64,000 nt of DNA, taken from Hydrocarboniphaga daqingensis. Lineage in GTDB: Bacteria > Pseudomonadota > Gammaproteobacteria > Nevskiales > Nevskiaceae. Where the stretch lies: assembly GCF_900129825.1 (NCBI RefSeq), contig NZ_FQWZ01000005.1, positions 248,001 through 312,000 on the forward strand, written 5' to 3'. The notes below the pieces were generated by a model that was not told the DNA's origin, ran no database searches, and saw nothing but the letters and a program-made list of their open reading frames with translations. Shown piece after piece: positions 33,180 through 42,643 of the stretch. The position numbers and the translations under genes are program-made. The number at the start of each line of letters is the position of its first letter. The stretch's first letter is position 1.

Positions 33180-34142
33180 TCAGTGTTTGGTTTCGTAGGC
33201 GCCGTAGGACATCAAACGCTGATAGCGGTCGGCCAGCAGCTTGGTCATCGGCTGCGCCCGCAGACGCTCCAGATTGGCGACGAGGCGGTTTTTGACCGAA
33301 GCCATCGTCGTCGTGTAGTCGCGATGCGCGCCACCCAGCGGCTCCGGAATAATTTCGTCGATCAGCTTGAACTCGTAGAGGTCCTTGGCCGTCATCCGCA
33401 TGGCTTCCGCCGCTTCGGATGCACGCGAGGCGCTCTTAAACAGGATCGACGCGCAGCCTTCCGGCGAAATCACCGAGTAGATGCTGTGCTGCAGCATCAT
33501 CACGTGGTCGGCCACACCGATCGCCAGCGCGCCACCTGATCCACCTTCGCCGGTCACCGTGGCCAGCACCGGCGTCCGCAGCTTGGATAGCTCGAACAGA
33601 TTGCGAGCGATGGCCTCGGACTGGTTGCGCTCCTCGGCGCTGATGCCGGGGAACGCTCCCGGAGTGTCGATGAACGTGATCACCGGCAGGTTGAAACGCT
33701 CGGCCATCTGCATCAGGCGCAGTGCCTTGCGGTAGCCCTCGGGCATCGGCATGCCGAAGTTGCGGTAGACGCGCTCTTTGGCGTCGCGTCCCTTCTGCTG
33801 ACCGATGACCATCACGGCGCGGCCATCGAGCCTGGCCATGCCGCCGACGATCGCCGGGTCATCCATGTAGTGCCGGTCGCCGTGCAGTTCCTCGAATTCG
33901 GTGAACAGGGTCTTGATGTAGTCCAGCGCGTAGGGGCGCTGAGGATGCCGCGCCAGCTGGGCCACCTGCCAGGGGTTGAGCTGGCTGAAAATACGCCGGG
34001 TCAGCTCCTCGCTCTTGGACTGGAGGCGGGAGATTTCTTCGGTCAGGTTGACTTCGCTACCAGCGGTGGCGAAGCGCAGCTCTTCGATCTTCTGCTGCAG
34101 ATCGGCTATCGGCTGTTCGAAATCCAGGTAGTTCAGATTCAT
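33180..34142 (-). CDS. accA: Acetyl-CoA carboxylase carboxyltransferase subunit alpha
   Basis: A 320-residue subunit that, with AccD (not in this window), transfers carboxyl from biotin to acetyl-CoA to start fatty acid synthesis. The N-terminus [22 protein letters not shown] and the motifs [37 protein letters not shown] and [16 protein letters not shown] identify it. Length matches E. coli AccA (319). It follows dnaE by 26 bases, the standard order. Confidence 0.98.
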   Translation of the reverse strand: MNLNYLDFEQPIADLQQKIEELRFATAGSEVNLTEEISRLQSKSEELTRRIFSQLNPWQVAQLARHPQRPYALDYIKTLFTEFEELHGDRHYMDDPAIVGGMARLDGRAVMVIGQQKGRDAKERVYRNFGMPMPEGYRKALRLMQMAERFNLPVITFIDTPGAFPGISAEERNQSEAIARNLFELSKLRTPVLATVTGEGGSGGALAIGVADHVMMLQHSIYSVISPEGCASILFKSASRASEAAEAMRMTAKDLYEFKLIDEIIPEPLGGAHRDYTTTMASVKNRLVANLERLRAQPMTKLLADRYQRLMSYGAYETKH

Positions 34143-34168
34143 GCGGCCATCACTCGGGTCGTTCGGTT

Positions 34169-37100
34169 TTACTCGTCATCGGCAGCGGCGCCGGCGAAGC
34201 TGCGACTGCTGTCGAAGCGACGCTCGGGTACCGGCGCGATGTAGCGCTTGTAACTGACTTTAACGCAATCCAAGCCCAGCAGCTTCTGCAAGGGCTCCAG
34301 GCTGCCCGGCTCGACCCGGACCCGCCAGTCGGCGGCAAAATCGAGCACGGTTCGCGCCCGCATGTTGGCATATTCGACCGTCACCGCGGCACCGCGATCA
34401 CTGCGGAACGGCGTCAGCATTTTGCGCATTTCGATCACGTCGCGGGCGCTCCGATTGAAACTGAGCGTCAGGCGCGTGGCGTAATCGTTCATCAACTGGG
34501 CCGGCGAGTAGAACTCGGGGTTGTACATCCTCGGCTCGGGCTCACGCCCCTCCTTGCCGGGCGACAGACCGATCTCGGCCACCACGAAAATCAGGCTGTC
34601 GACCTTGACGATGTTCTGGAAGCGCGCCCACTTGTCGGCGTCGATCCAGGTCGACAACTGGGCACTGCGATCGTCGAGCGTCACTTTGTAGCTGGCACGA
34701 CTGAACTTGCCGTCGCCCTTGAAGAAGCGCAGGTCGGTGACCCAGGCGCCGAACAGGCATTTGGTGCGCGGTTGCCACTGGGTCTTGCCTTCGGCGTTGA
34801 CCGGTGCGGGCTGCGCATGAAGGTGGATCAGCTCGCGCATCGTGCCTGAGCAGACCGGGCCGATCACGTCCTGCCAGGCTTCGATCGGATGGCCGCTCAG
34901 GTAGAAACCCAGCGTCTCGCGCTCGCGATTGAGCAACTCGTGCTGCGACCAATCCGGCAACTGCTCGGCCTGCACCTGATCCTGTACCGCGGTACCGGCG
35001 TCGCCCAGCCCGAACAAGTCGAAAATACCGGAGCTTTCACTTTGCGCGGCTTTCTCGGCGATCTGCAGCGCTTTGGGCAACGTGGCCATCAGCGACGGCC
35101 GATTCAAGCCGAAGTCGTCAAGCGCGCCCGAGCAGATCAGCGCTTCGAGCACTCGCTTGTTGGCGCGCTTGATATCGATGCGACTGCAAAAGTCGAACAG
35201 ATCGGTGAACGGTCCGCGGGCCGCGCGCTCCGCGAGAATACCCTCGACCGCGCCCTCGCCCACGCCCTTGATCGCGCCCAGGCCATAGGCAATTTCACCA
35301 GGTGCCGGCACCGTGAAGCGCAGAAAGCTGCGATTGATATGCGGCGGATGCACGGTCAGCTTCATCCGCCGGCATTCATCGAGCATCGTCACGACGGTAT
35401 CGGTGTGGTCCATTTCGCAGGACAGCACCGCCGCCATGAACTCAGCCGGATAATGTGTCTTGAGCCATGCGGTCTGGTAACTGACCAGCGCGTAGGCGGC
35501 CGCATGCGACTTGTTGAAGCCGTAGTTGGCGAACTTCTCCATCAGATCGAAGACTTCGGTGGCGACGGCTTCGTCGATACCATTCTTCTTCGAGCCCTCG
35601 GTGAAGATCGCGCGCTGCTGCGCCATCTCATCGGCTTTCTTCTTGCCCATCGCGCGCCGCAGCAGGTCGGCGCCGCCGAGCGTGTAGCCGGCTAGGCGCT
35701 GCGACATCTGCATCACCTGCTCCTGGTAGACGAAGATGCCGTAAGTCGGCTGCAGCACCGTCTCCATCAACGGGTGCGCATACTTCACCTCGCTGTCGCC
35801 GCGCTTGCGCGCGCAGTACTCCGGGATCAGGTCCATCGGCCCGGGACGATACAGCGACACCAGCGCGATGATGTCCTCGAACGTGTCGGGCTTGAGGTCG
35901 CGCGAGGCCTTCTGCATGCCCGGCGATTCCATCTGGAACACGGCGGTCGTGTCGCCGCTGGCATACAGCTGGTAAGTGCGCGCATCCGTCAGCGGCAGCT
36001 TGAGGACGTCGAGCTTTTCTTGCCGGCTCTTTTCAATGTTGTCGACCGCCTCCTGAATCACCGTCAGCGTCTTCAGGCCAAGGAAGTCGAACTTGACCAA
36101 GCCGATGGACTCAAGGTCTTTCATGTCGAACTGCGTGCGCATGCCGGCGCCGCCGGGTTCGCACAGCAGCGGCGCATATTCGGTCAACGGCCGCGGCGCG
36201 ATGACCACACCGCCGGCATGCACGCCGACGCCGCGGGTCACGCCTTCCAGTTCCAGTGCCAGATCGAGCACCGCGCGCACGTCTTCTTCCGAGTCGTACG
36301 CCGCTTTCAGCTCGGGGATTTCATCGACCGCATCCGCCAGCGTCGCGCCTGGCGTACCGGGAATCAGCTTGGCCAAGCGGTCGCCGAAGCCGTAGCCGTG
36401 ACCGAGCACGCGGGTCACGTCGCGGACGACGCCGCGCGCGGCCATCGTCGCGTAGGTAATGATCTGTCCGACGCGCTCGCGGCCGTACTTGCGGCCGACG
36501 TACTCGATCACGCGGTCGCGATTGTCCATGCAAAAGTCGATGTCGAAGTCCGGCATCGATACGCGCTCGGGATTCAGGAAGCGCTCGAACAGCAGGTTGT
36601 ACGGCAACGGGTCCAGGTCGGTGACACCAATCGAGTACGCCACCAGCGATCCAGCGCCGGAACCACGCCCCGGCCCGACAGGGCAGCCATTGGCCTTGGC
36701 CCACTGGATGAAGTCCGCCACCACCAGAAAGTAGCCTGGAAACTTCATCTTCTCGATGATGCCCAGCTCGTAGTCGAGCCGCTCGCGATACACCGATTCG
36801 GGCTGCGCCGGCGTGATCTGCTGCAGTCGCTTCGTCAGACCTTCATGCGCCTGCAGCTTGAGCCAGGAATTGGTGTCGTGGCCGTCGGGAACCGGATAGT
36901 CCGGCAGGTAATACGTGCCAAAGCTCAGCGACAGCGTGCAGCGTCGCGCGATCTGCAGCGTGTTGTCGATCGCCTCGGGAAGGTCGGCGAACAAGGCCAG
37001 CATTTCCTCGGTGCTTTTGACGTACTGCTCTTCGGTGTAGTCGCGCGGCCGCTTGTCGTCGTTGATCACGCGTCCTTGGGCGATGCAGACGCGCGCCTCG

Positions 37101-37777
37101 TGAGCGGCAAAATCCTTGCGGGCGATGAAGCGCGCGTCGTTGGTCGCCACCAGCGGCAGTTCGCGATGGCGCGCCAGCGCGACGGCCGCATCAACCCAGG
37201 CGTCATCGCCGGGACGGCCGCAGCGCGATATCTCCAGATACAACCGGCCCGGATACAGCAGCTTGAGCTCATTGATTGCCGCAAGCGCCGCGTCGACGTT
37301 GTCGGCAGCCGCAGCACGGAAGGCGGCGCCATCGCGGCCGGTCAGCGCGATCAGTCCCTCACTGGTCTCCGCTAGCCAGGCCCGTTCGACCAGCGGCGTA
37401 CCACGCGCTTGGCCTTCGGTGTAACCACGCGATAGCAACCGTGTCAGGTTGCGGTAGCCGGCGTCGTTCTGCACCAACAAGGTAATGCGCTCGTGGCCAT
37501 CACCTTTGGCGCGCTCGGCGATCCAGACGTCGGCACCGACGATCGGCTTGATGCCAGCCGCTTCGGCCGCCTTGTACACCTTGACCATCGCGAACAGATT
37601 CATCCGGTCAGTCAGCGCGACCGCTGGCTGACGGTGTGCGGCCACCGCTTGGGTCAGCGTCGCACCGCTACCGCCGCCTTTGCGCTTGGGCGGTTCGACG
37701 CGAATGATGGAGTCGGTCAGCGAATACTCGCTGTGCAGACGCAGATGAACGAAGTCGCGCGGCGAGTTCGGGTTCAT
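34169..37777 (-). CDS. dnaE: DNA polymerase III subunit alpha
   Basis: A 1202-residue replicative polymerase. Start at the ATG at 37777, which overlaps the rnhB stop as ATGA. The PHP domain opens with [15 protein letters not shown]. The polymerase domain has [16 protein letters not shown] and the catalytic aspartates in [14 protein letters not shown]. The helix-hairpin-helix and OB-fold regions follow ([14 protein letters not shown], then [17 protein letters not shown]). It is about 40 residues longer than E. coli DnaE, the difference mainly near the C-terminus. Gene order rnhB-dnaE-accA is conserved. Confidence 0.98.
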   Translation of the reverse strand: MNPNSPRDFVHLRLHSEYSLTDSIIRVEPPKRKGGGSGATLTQAVAAHRQPAVALTDRMNLFAMVKVYKAAEAAGIKPIVGADVWIAERAKGDGHERITLLVQNDAGYRNLTRLLSRGYTEGQARGTPLVERAWLAETSEGLIALTGRDGAAFRAAAADNVDAALAAINELKLLYPGRLYLEISRCGRPGDDAWVDAAVALARHRELPLVATNDARFIARKDFAAHEARVCIAQGRVINDDKRPRDYTEEQYVKSTEEMLALFADLPEAIDNTLQIARRCTLSLSFGTYYLPDYPVPDGHDTNSWLKLQAHEGLTKRLQQITPAQPESVYRERLDYELGIIEKMKFPGYFLVVADFIQWAKANGCPVGPGRGSGAGSLVAYSIGVTDLDPLPYNLLFERFLNPERVSMPDFDIDFCMDNRDRVIEYVGRKYGRERVGQIITYATMAARGVVRDVTRVLGHGYGFGDRLAKLIPGTPGATLADAVDEIPELKAAYDSEEDVRAVLDLALELEGVTRGVGVHAGGVVIAPRPLTEYAPLLCEPGGAGMRTQFDMKDLESIGLVKFDFLGLKTLTVIQEAVDNIEKSRQEKLDVLKLPLTDARTYQLYASGDTTAVFQMESPGMQKASRDLKPDTFEDIIALVSLYRPGPMDLIPEYCARKRGDSEVKYAHPLMETVLQPTYGIFVYQEQVMQMSQRLAGYTLGGADLLRRAMGKKKADEMAQQRAIFTEGSKKNGIDEAVATEVFDLMEKFANYGFNKSHAAAYALVSYQTAWLKTHYPAEFMAAVLSCEMDHTDTVVTMLDECRRMKLTVHPPHINRSFLRFTVPAPGEIAYGLGAIKGVGEGAVEGILAERAARGPFTDLFDFCSRIDIKRANKRVLEALICSGALDDFGLNRPSLMATLPKALQIAEKAAQSESSGIFDLFGLGDAGTAVQDQVQAEQLPDWSQHELLNRERETLGFYLSGHPIEAWQDVIGPVCSGTMRELIHLHAQPAPVNAEGKTQWQPRTKCLFGAWVTDLRFFKGDGKFSRASYKVTLDDRSAQLSTWIDADKWARFQNIVKVDSLIFVVAEIGLSPGKEGREPEPRMYNPEFYSPAQLMNDYATRLTLSFNRSARDVIEMRKMLTPFRSDRGAAVTVEYANMRARTVLDFAADWRVRVEPGSLEPLQKLLGLDCVKVSYKRYIAPVPERRFDSSRSFAGAAADDE

Positions 37778-38409
37778 GCGGTCACATCCGCCGATAGCGG
37801 CAGCGCGCTGTCGAACAAGCTGGGTTGGCACGGCGCAAATCCGAGCCGGTGCAAGGGGCTGAGCCCAAGCCGCCGCAACGCGCTCAAATGATCCGGCGTG
37901 CCGTACCCCTTGTGCCGGGCAAACCCGTAGCCGGGATATTCCACGTCGAGCCGCTGCATTTCACGGTCGCGCGCAACCTTGGCCAGGATCGACGCGGCCA
38001 TGATCGCCGCATGTAGACCGTCGCCGCCGACCACGGCTTGCCCAGGGCATGGCAAGTCGCGCGGCAGGCGATTGCCGTCGATCAGGCAAAGCTGCGGTGT
38101 CGGCTGCAGTTGCGAAACGGCGCGCTGCATCGCCAGCATCGAGGCATGCAGAATGTTCAGCGTTTCGATCTCATGCAACTCGGCACGAGCGATCGCAAAG
38201 GCGCGCGCGCGACGCTGGATCTTGTCGAACAGAGCGTCTCGCTCCGCCGCTTTGAGTTTTTTGGAATCCTCGAGCCCGCGAATGCCGTGTCCGGGATCGA
38301 GTATTACCGCCGCTGCATAGACCGGCCCCGCTAAGCAGCCTCGCCCTGCCTCGTCGACACCGGCAACCAGCGACACAGGATACGAAGACGGTTGGATTCG
38401 GCGTTTCAT
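37774..38409 (-). CDS. rnhB: Ribonuclease HII
   Basis: A 211-residue endonuclease that cuts RNA in RNA/DNA hybrids and at single ribonucleotides. The catalytic DEAGRG motif ([15 protein letters not shown]), then DSKKL and the late [13 protein letters not shown] segment are intact. Length is typical. It lies 73 bases after lpxB and overlaps dnaE by four bases. Confidence 0.97.
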   Translation of the reverse strand: MKRRIQPSSYPVSLVAGVDEAGRGCLAGPVYAAAVILDPGHGIRGLEDSKKLKAAERDALFDKIQRRARAFAIARAELHEIETLNILHASMLAMQRAVSQLQPTPQLCLIDGNRLPRDLPCPGQAVVGGDGLHAAIMAASILAKVARDREMQRLDVEYPGYGFARHKGYGTPDHLSALRRLGLSPLHRLGFAPCQPSLFDSALPLSADVTA

Positions 38410-38482
38410 CGGCCGTCTGATTTTAGGCGCTTGCGCGCAATGTCACAGTCTTGACAGCTCGATCGCCTGCAACGGCGCTCGA

Positions 38483-39679
38483 TCAACCAGGCGGCAGCAG
38501 CTCGGTGATCGCCTGCGCTGCCGCCGCGCCGGCATCGCGCCGAAGCTCGGCGCGCACGGCGTCGAACTGTCGCAGCTGGCGCTGGCGCGCATCCGTGTCG
38601 CGCAGCAGCGGCAGCAGGGCCGCGCCGAGCGCCGCCGGCGTCGCGGCCTGCTGAAGCAACTCCGGCACGCACGGGTCGGCGCTCAGCAGGTTCGGCAAGC
38701 TGACGTAGCGGGTCTTCAGCAGCCCCGCGTTGAGCATCAGCCACGCGGTCAGCGGCGAACCCTTGTACGCGACCACCATCGGCCGCCCGAGCAACAGGCA
38801 TTCCAGCGTCGCCGTACCCGACGCGAGCAACACGGCATCGGCGGCGCGCATTACATCGCGCGACTGACCATCGACCACGGTCCAGTCGAGCTGCGGAGCA
38901 TGCGTTGCGATGGCCTCCGCAAAACGGGCCCGCAGTGCCGGCTTGGCAATCGGCGTTATCAGCCGCAGCCCTGGAAGACGGACTCTGAGCCAGGCTGCCG
39001 CTTGCACGAATGTGTCCGACAGATACTCGATTTCACTGCCACGGCTTCCCGGCAGCACTGCCAACAGCGGGCCATCGGCGGTCAGGCCGAGCCGCGCGCG
39101 CGCTTGTGAGGGCAACACCGAATCATCCAGCTCGTTGGCCAGCGGATGCCCGATGTAGCGGGCCTGAAACCGCTGGCGACCACGGCCTGCCAGCGCGTGA
39201 CGTCGGATCTCCGCGTCGTAGAACGCCGGTTCGAAAGGCAGCAGGCACAACAGCAGGTCCACGGCGCGAACGATGCCGCGGACACGACCGCGACGCCAAG
39301 CCCAAACCGATGGGCTGACCACCTGCACCGTGAGCAAGCCGCGATCCCGCAGCCGGCGTTCAAGACCCAGATTGAAGTCGGGCGCGTCGATGCCGATCAC
39401 GATGTCCGGGCGTTCGCCGCCGGTGAGACGACGCAGAAGGTCGGCACGCAGCCGGAACAGGCGCGGCAAGGCGGGCAGCACTTCGGCGATCCCCATGACC
39501 GACAGCGCTTCGATCGATGCCAGAGGCCGACAGCCGGCCTGGACCATCGCAGGGCCGGCGACGCCATAGAACTCGGCATCAGGATGCAGCTCCTGGAGTC
39601 CGCGGATCAGCGCCGCGCCCAACAAGTCGCCAGACAATTCGCCGGCGATCAGCGCAAAGCGCAGCGGCGGCCTCGCCAC
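38483..39679 (-). CDS. lpxB: Lipid-A-disaccharide synthase
   Basis: A glycosyltransferase of lipid A synthesis that joins UDP-2,3-diacylglucosamine and lipid X at the inner membrane. Motifs: FALIAGELSGDLLGAALI, the FYGVAGPAMVQAG segment, VVSPSVWAWRRGRV, LLPFEPAFY and AVLPGSRGSEI. The start is uncertain. I use a GTG at 39679, 13 bases after the lpxA stop, giving 398 residues (E. coli has 382); an ATG at 39751 would overlap lpxA by about 60 bases. It follows fabZ and lpxA in the usual order. Confidence 0.94.
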   Translation of the reverse strand: MARPPLRFALIAGELSGDLLGAALIRGLQELHPDAEFYGVAGPAMVQAGCRPLASIEALSVMGIAEVLPALPRLFRLRADLLRRLTGGERPDIVIGIDAPDFNLGLERRLRDRGLLTVQVVSPSVWAWRRGRVRGIVRAVDLLLCLLPFEPAFYDAEIRRHALAGRGRQRFQARYIGHPLANELDDSVLPSQARARLGLTADGPLLAVLPGSRGSEIEYLSDTFVQAAAWLRVRLPGLRLITPIAKPALRARFAEAIATHAPQLDWTVVDGQSRDVMRAADAVLLASGTATLECLLLGRPMVVAYKGSPLTAWLMLNAGLLKTRYVSLPNLLSADPCVPELLQQAATPAALGAALLPLLRDTDARQRQLRQFDAVRAELRRDAGAAAAQAITELLPPG

Positions 39680-39692
39680 GAGCAGGTCGCGA

Positions 39693-40493
39693 TCAGCCGC
39701 GGGCGAGCGGGCGCTTGCCGGCGACGATGAAGTCGAGCATCTGCCGCGCATAGGCCGACGCCGGCGCGCGCTCGGCAAGCTCCGCTTTGACCTCGGCCAT
39801 CAGCTTGCCCGAGCGATAGATCAGCTTGTAGAGCTGCTCGATCTCGGCGATGTCGTCGGAAGCAAAGCTGCGGCGGCGCAAGCCTTCCTTGTTGATGCTG
39901 CGCGGTTCGGCCGGATTGCCCTGCACCATCACATAGGGCGGGATATCACCGGCGACACCCGCCGAGAACGCCGTAAAGGCATGCGCGCCGATCCGGCAGA
40001 ACTGGTACACCAGCGTATAGCCGCCAAGAATCACCCAGTCCTGAATCTCGACGTGGCCGGCCAGACTCGCGTTGTTGGCGAAGATCGTGTCGCTGCCGAT
40101 CACGCAGTCGTGGGCCACGTGACAGTAATTCATCAGCAGGTTGCGATCACCAACGCGGGTTTCGCCGCGCTTGGTGTCGTACTCCTTCATCGTGCCGCGC
40201 TGAATCGTGACGAACTCGCGGATCACGTTGCCGTCGCCGATGACGACCGACGTCGGATCGTCGGCCTTTGCGGTTTTGTCCTGCGAAATCTCGCCGAGGC
40301 TGACGAACTGGAAGATTTGGTTGTCGCGACCAATGGTCATCGGCCCGGCCAGTACCGCATGCGGACCGATGACGGTATTCGCGCCGATGCACACGCCGTC
40401 GCCGATCACGCTGTACGGCCCTACGCGGACGCTGCTGTCGAGTTGCGCCTTGGCGCTGACGATCGCAGTCGGATGAATCAGCGGCTCGCTCAC
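39693..40493 (-). CDS. lpxA: Acyl-ACP--UDP-N-acetylglucosamine O-acyltransferase
   Basis: A 266-residue left-handed beta-helix trimer catalysing the first lipid A step. Hexapeptide repeats run from about residue 5 to 190 (starting IHPTAIVSAKAQLD), with the catalytic His in the CHVAHDCVIG region. The C-terminal helical part is of usual size (E. coli 262). It overlaps fabZ by four bases and is followed by lpxB. Confidence 0.98.
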   Translation of the reverse strand: MSEPLIHPTAIVSAKAQLDSSVRVGPYSVIGDGVCIGANTVIGPHAVLAGPMTIGRDNQIFQFVSLGEISQDKTAKADDPTSVVIGDGNVIREFVTIQRGTMKEYDTKRGETRVGDRNLLMNYCHVAHDCVIGSDTIFANNASLAGHVEIQDWVILGGYTLVYQFCRIGAHAFTAFSAGVAGDIPPYVMVQGNPAEPRSINKEGLRRRSFASDDIAEIEQLYKLIYRSGKLMAEVKAELAERAPASAYARQMLDFIVAGKRPLARG

Positions 40494-40978
40494 GTGACGA
40501 TGGGCTCGCTGGTCGCGGCCGGCTTACGCGAGGTGTCTTTGAGTACGCACATCATCTCGGCCTCGGCCGCGAGCTCATTGCCGACCATTGCGCGCGTCGC
40601 AAACTTCCACAAATCGCGCTTGTGCTTGATCAATTCGCTGTGCAGCAGCACTTGGTCACCCGGCACGACGGGCCGCTTGAAGCGGCAACCGTCGATGCCT
40701 GCGAAGTACAGAATCAGCCCCGCATCAGGACGAAGGCCCGACTGCAAAACCGCCAAAATGCCGCTGACCTGGGCCAGCGCTTCAAGCATCAGCACGCCCG
40801 GCATCGTCGGCAGCGTCGGGAAATGCCCGGTGAAGAACTGTTCGTTGTAGGTGACGTTCTTCAAGCCGACGATCGACTTGCCCGGCTCCACTGACATGAT
40901 CCGGTCGACCAGCAGAAAGGGATAGCGATGCGGCAGCATCCCCATGATGTCGTTGATGTCAAAGCTGCTCTTGTCCAT
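40490..40978 (-). CDS. fabZ: 3-hydroxyacyl-ACP dehydratase FabZ
   Basis: A 162-residue hotdog dehydratase of fatty acid elongation. The active-site His is in GHFPTLPTMPGVLMLEALAQ, preceded by LPHRYPFLLVDRI. I chose the ATG at 40978 because GAAGG lies five bases upstream; an ATG four codons earlier is also possible. Either start lies inside the end of lpxD, so the genes overlap by about 20 bases. The lpxD-fabZ-lpxA order couples acyl-chain and lipid A synthesis. Confidence 0.97.
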   Translation of the reverse strand: MDKSSFDINDIMGMLPHRYPFLLVDRIMSVEPGKSIVGLKNVTYNEQFFTGHFPTLPTMPGVLMLEALAQVSGILAVLQSGLRPDAGLILYFAGIDGCRFKRPVVPGDQVLLHSELIKHKRDLWKFATRAMVGNELAAEAEMMCVLKDTSRKPAATSEPIVT

Positions 40979-42026
40979 CGTCCCCTTCATCCTGGGTCTT
41001 GATTCCGACCGTCTGTTCGACCCGGCGCACGCGGTCTTCAAGTTTACCGAGGCGCCGCACCCGCGCCACGGTCTTTCGCCACTCACGCGCGGGCGCAATC
41101 GGCAGGCCAGACCCGTAAACCCCTTTTTCGGTCAGCGACTGCGTCACCATCGCCCGGCCGAGCACGACCACGTCGTCGGCGATCTGGATGTGGCCGTTGA
41201 TTCCGACCGCGCCGCCAATCATGCAGCGCGCGCCGACCGTGGTGCTGCCGGCAATGCCGGTACAAGCCGCGATCGCCGTGTGCTCGCCGATACGGCAGTT
41301 GTGGGCGATCATGATCAAGTTATCGAGGCGTACGCCGTTGGCGATCACGGTGTCGTCGATCGCGCCGCGATCGATCGTCGTATTGGCGCCGATCTCGACG
41401 TCGTCACCGACGACGACGCTGCCCAGTTGCGGCACTTCTTCCCAACCGCCGGGCCCCATCACGTTGCCGAAGCCGCGCGAGCCGATGACGGCGCCCGGCT
41501 GCACTTGGCAGCGCAAACCCAGTTGCACGCCCGCGTGGATGTAGACCCTCGCCTCAAGCCGTGAGCCGGCACCGATCTTCGCACCGGAACCCACGATGCA
41601 GGCGGGCCCGATGTAGCTGCCGGCACCGATGTCGGCACCGGCCTCGACAACCGCTTGCGGCCCGACATGCACGCCCTCGCCGATCGTGGCACCGGGATCG
41701 ACACAGGCGCTGGCATGAATGCCGGCGCCGAAGTCACGATTGCGGTCGAACAGCCGGGCCACTTGAGCAAACGCCCGGTAAGGGTCCTTGGCAACAAGGC
41801 CAGGACCGGTCAAACCGGCGGCATCGCGCCGGCCGACGACGACGGCGCCGGCGCGGGTCTGAGCGAGTGCCGCACGATAGCGTGGGTTGGCTAGGAAGCC
41901 GATCCGCCCGGGAACGCCCGGTGACAGCGTACAAACCCCGTCGATCCGCGTATCGCCAGCACCGACGACTTCAAGTCCGAAACGCTCGGCCAGTTCGGCC
42001 AGCGTGTATGACATCGGTGAGGCCAT
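40959..42026 (-). CDS. lpxD: UDP-3-O-(3-hydroxyacyl)glucosamine N-acyltransferase
   Basis: A 355-residue acyltransferase for the third lipid A step. An N-terminal uridine-binding domain (YTLAELAERFGLEVVG) is followed by hexapeptide repeats and the catalytic region MIAHNCRIGEHTAIAACTG. A second Met at residue 5 may be the start. It is preceded by skp (30-base gap) and overlaps fabZ. Confidence 0.97.
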   Translation of the reverse strand: MASPMSYTLAELAERFGLEVVGAGDTRIDGVCTLSPGVPGRIGFLANPRYRAALAQTRAGAVVVGRRDAAGLTGPGLVAKDPYRAFAQVARLFDRNRDFGAGIHASACVDPGATIGEGVHVGPQAVVEAGADIGAGSYIGPACIVGSGAKIGAGSRLEARVYIHAGVQLGLRCQVQPGAVIGSRGFGNVMGPGGWEEVPQLGSVVVGDDVEIGANTTIDRGAIDDTVIANGVRLDNLIMIAHNCRIGEHTAIAACTGIAGSTTVGARCMIGGAVGINGHIQIADDVVVLGRAMVTQSLTEKGVYGSGLPIAPAREWRKTVARVRRLGKLEDRVRRVEQTVGIKTQDEGDDGQEQL

Positions 42027-42056
42027 CGTGCCGGGAACGCCGTTGAAGCGAACGGC

Positions 42057-42578
42057 TTACTTGCCGCTGCCGGTGGCCTGCAACTTCTTGAGCACGTCGT
42101 CGGTGATGTCGATGCCGGCGGTCGCGTAGACCGGATCCTGCAACACGACGTCGACGCCCTTTTCCTTGGCGACGGCAACGACCACTTCCTTGATCTTGGC
42201 CATCATGCTTTCGGTCAGCTCACGATCGCGCTTCTGGAAGTCTTCGCCGAACTGGCGCTGCTTGTAGTCGAAGTCGATCTTGCGCGTGTTCAGGTCCTTT
42301 TCCATCTTGGACCGGGCTTCGGCGCTCATCACGTCCTGCTCGCGCTTGAACTTCTGCAGATCTTCGCCGAGCTTCTTGGCTTCGGTTTCGAGGTCGCTCT
42401 TGCGCTTGTCGAACTCCGACTTCATCTGCACCTGGCCCTGCTTGAACTGCGGGGAGTTCTGCACCAGCTCGGCAGCGCGGATGGTGGCGAACTTGCCGCT
42501 CTGGGCATGGGCGGAACCGGCGGCCAGCATCAGGCCGGCGGCGAGCACAGAGGCGATCAGCTTGGAAACGTTATGCAT
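42057..42578 (-). CDS. skp: Periplasmic chaperone Skp/OmpH
   Basis: A 173-residue exported chaperone for outer-membrane proteins. Start at the ATG at 42578; the signal peptide (residues 1-26) ends in GSAHA-Q. The mature protein has the family pattern: a beta strand (FATIRAAELVQNSPQFKQG), a long charged coiled-coil arm (about 50-120) and a C-terminal GVDVVLQDPVYATAGIDITDDVL. It lies between bamA and lpxD as in other gammaproteobacteria. Confidence 0.95.
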   Translation of the reverse strand: MHNVSKLIASVLAAGLMLAAGSAHAQSGKFATIRAAELVQNSPQFKQGQVQMKSEFDKRKSDLETEAKKLGEDLQKFKREQDVMSAEARSKMEKDLNTRKIDFDYKQRQFGEDFQKRDRELTESMMAKIKEVVVAVAKEKGVDVVLQDPVYATAGIDITDDVLKKLQATGSGK

Positions 42579-42643
42579 AGCGGTCACAAATACTCGTGTG
42601 GTTGTTGGGGCAAGTGTACGGCGGCAAATCCCGGCAGCGCGAA

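Noticed and set aside
35774-37375. 533-codon open frame antisense to dnaE
   Set aside because: Shadow of a certain gene; no family resemblance.
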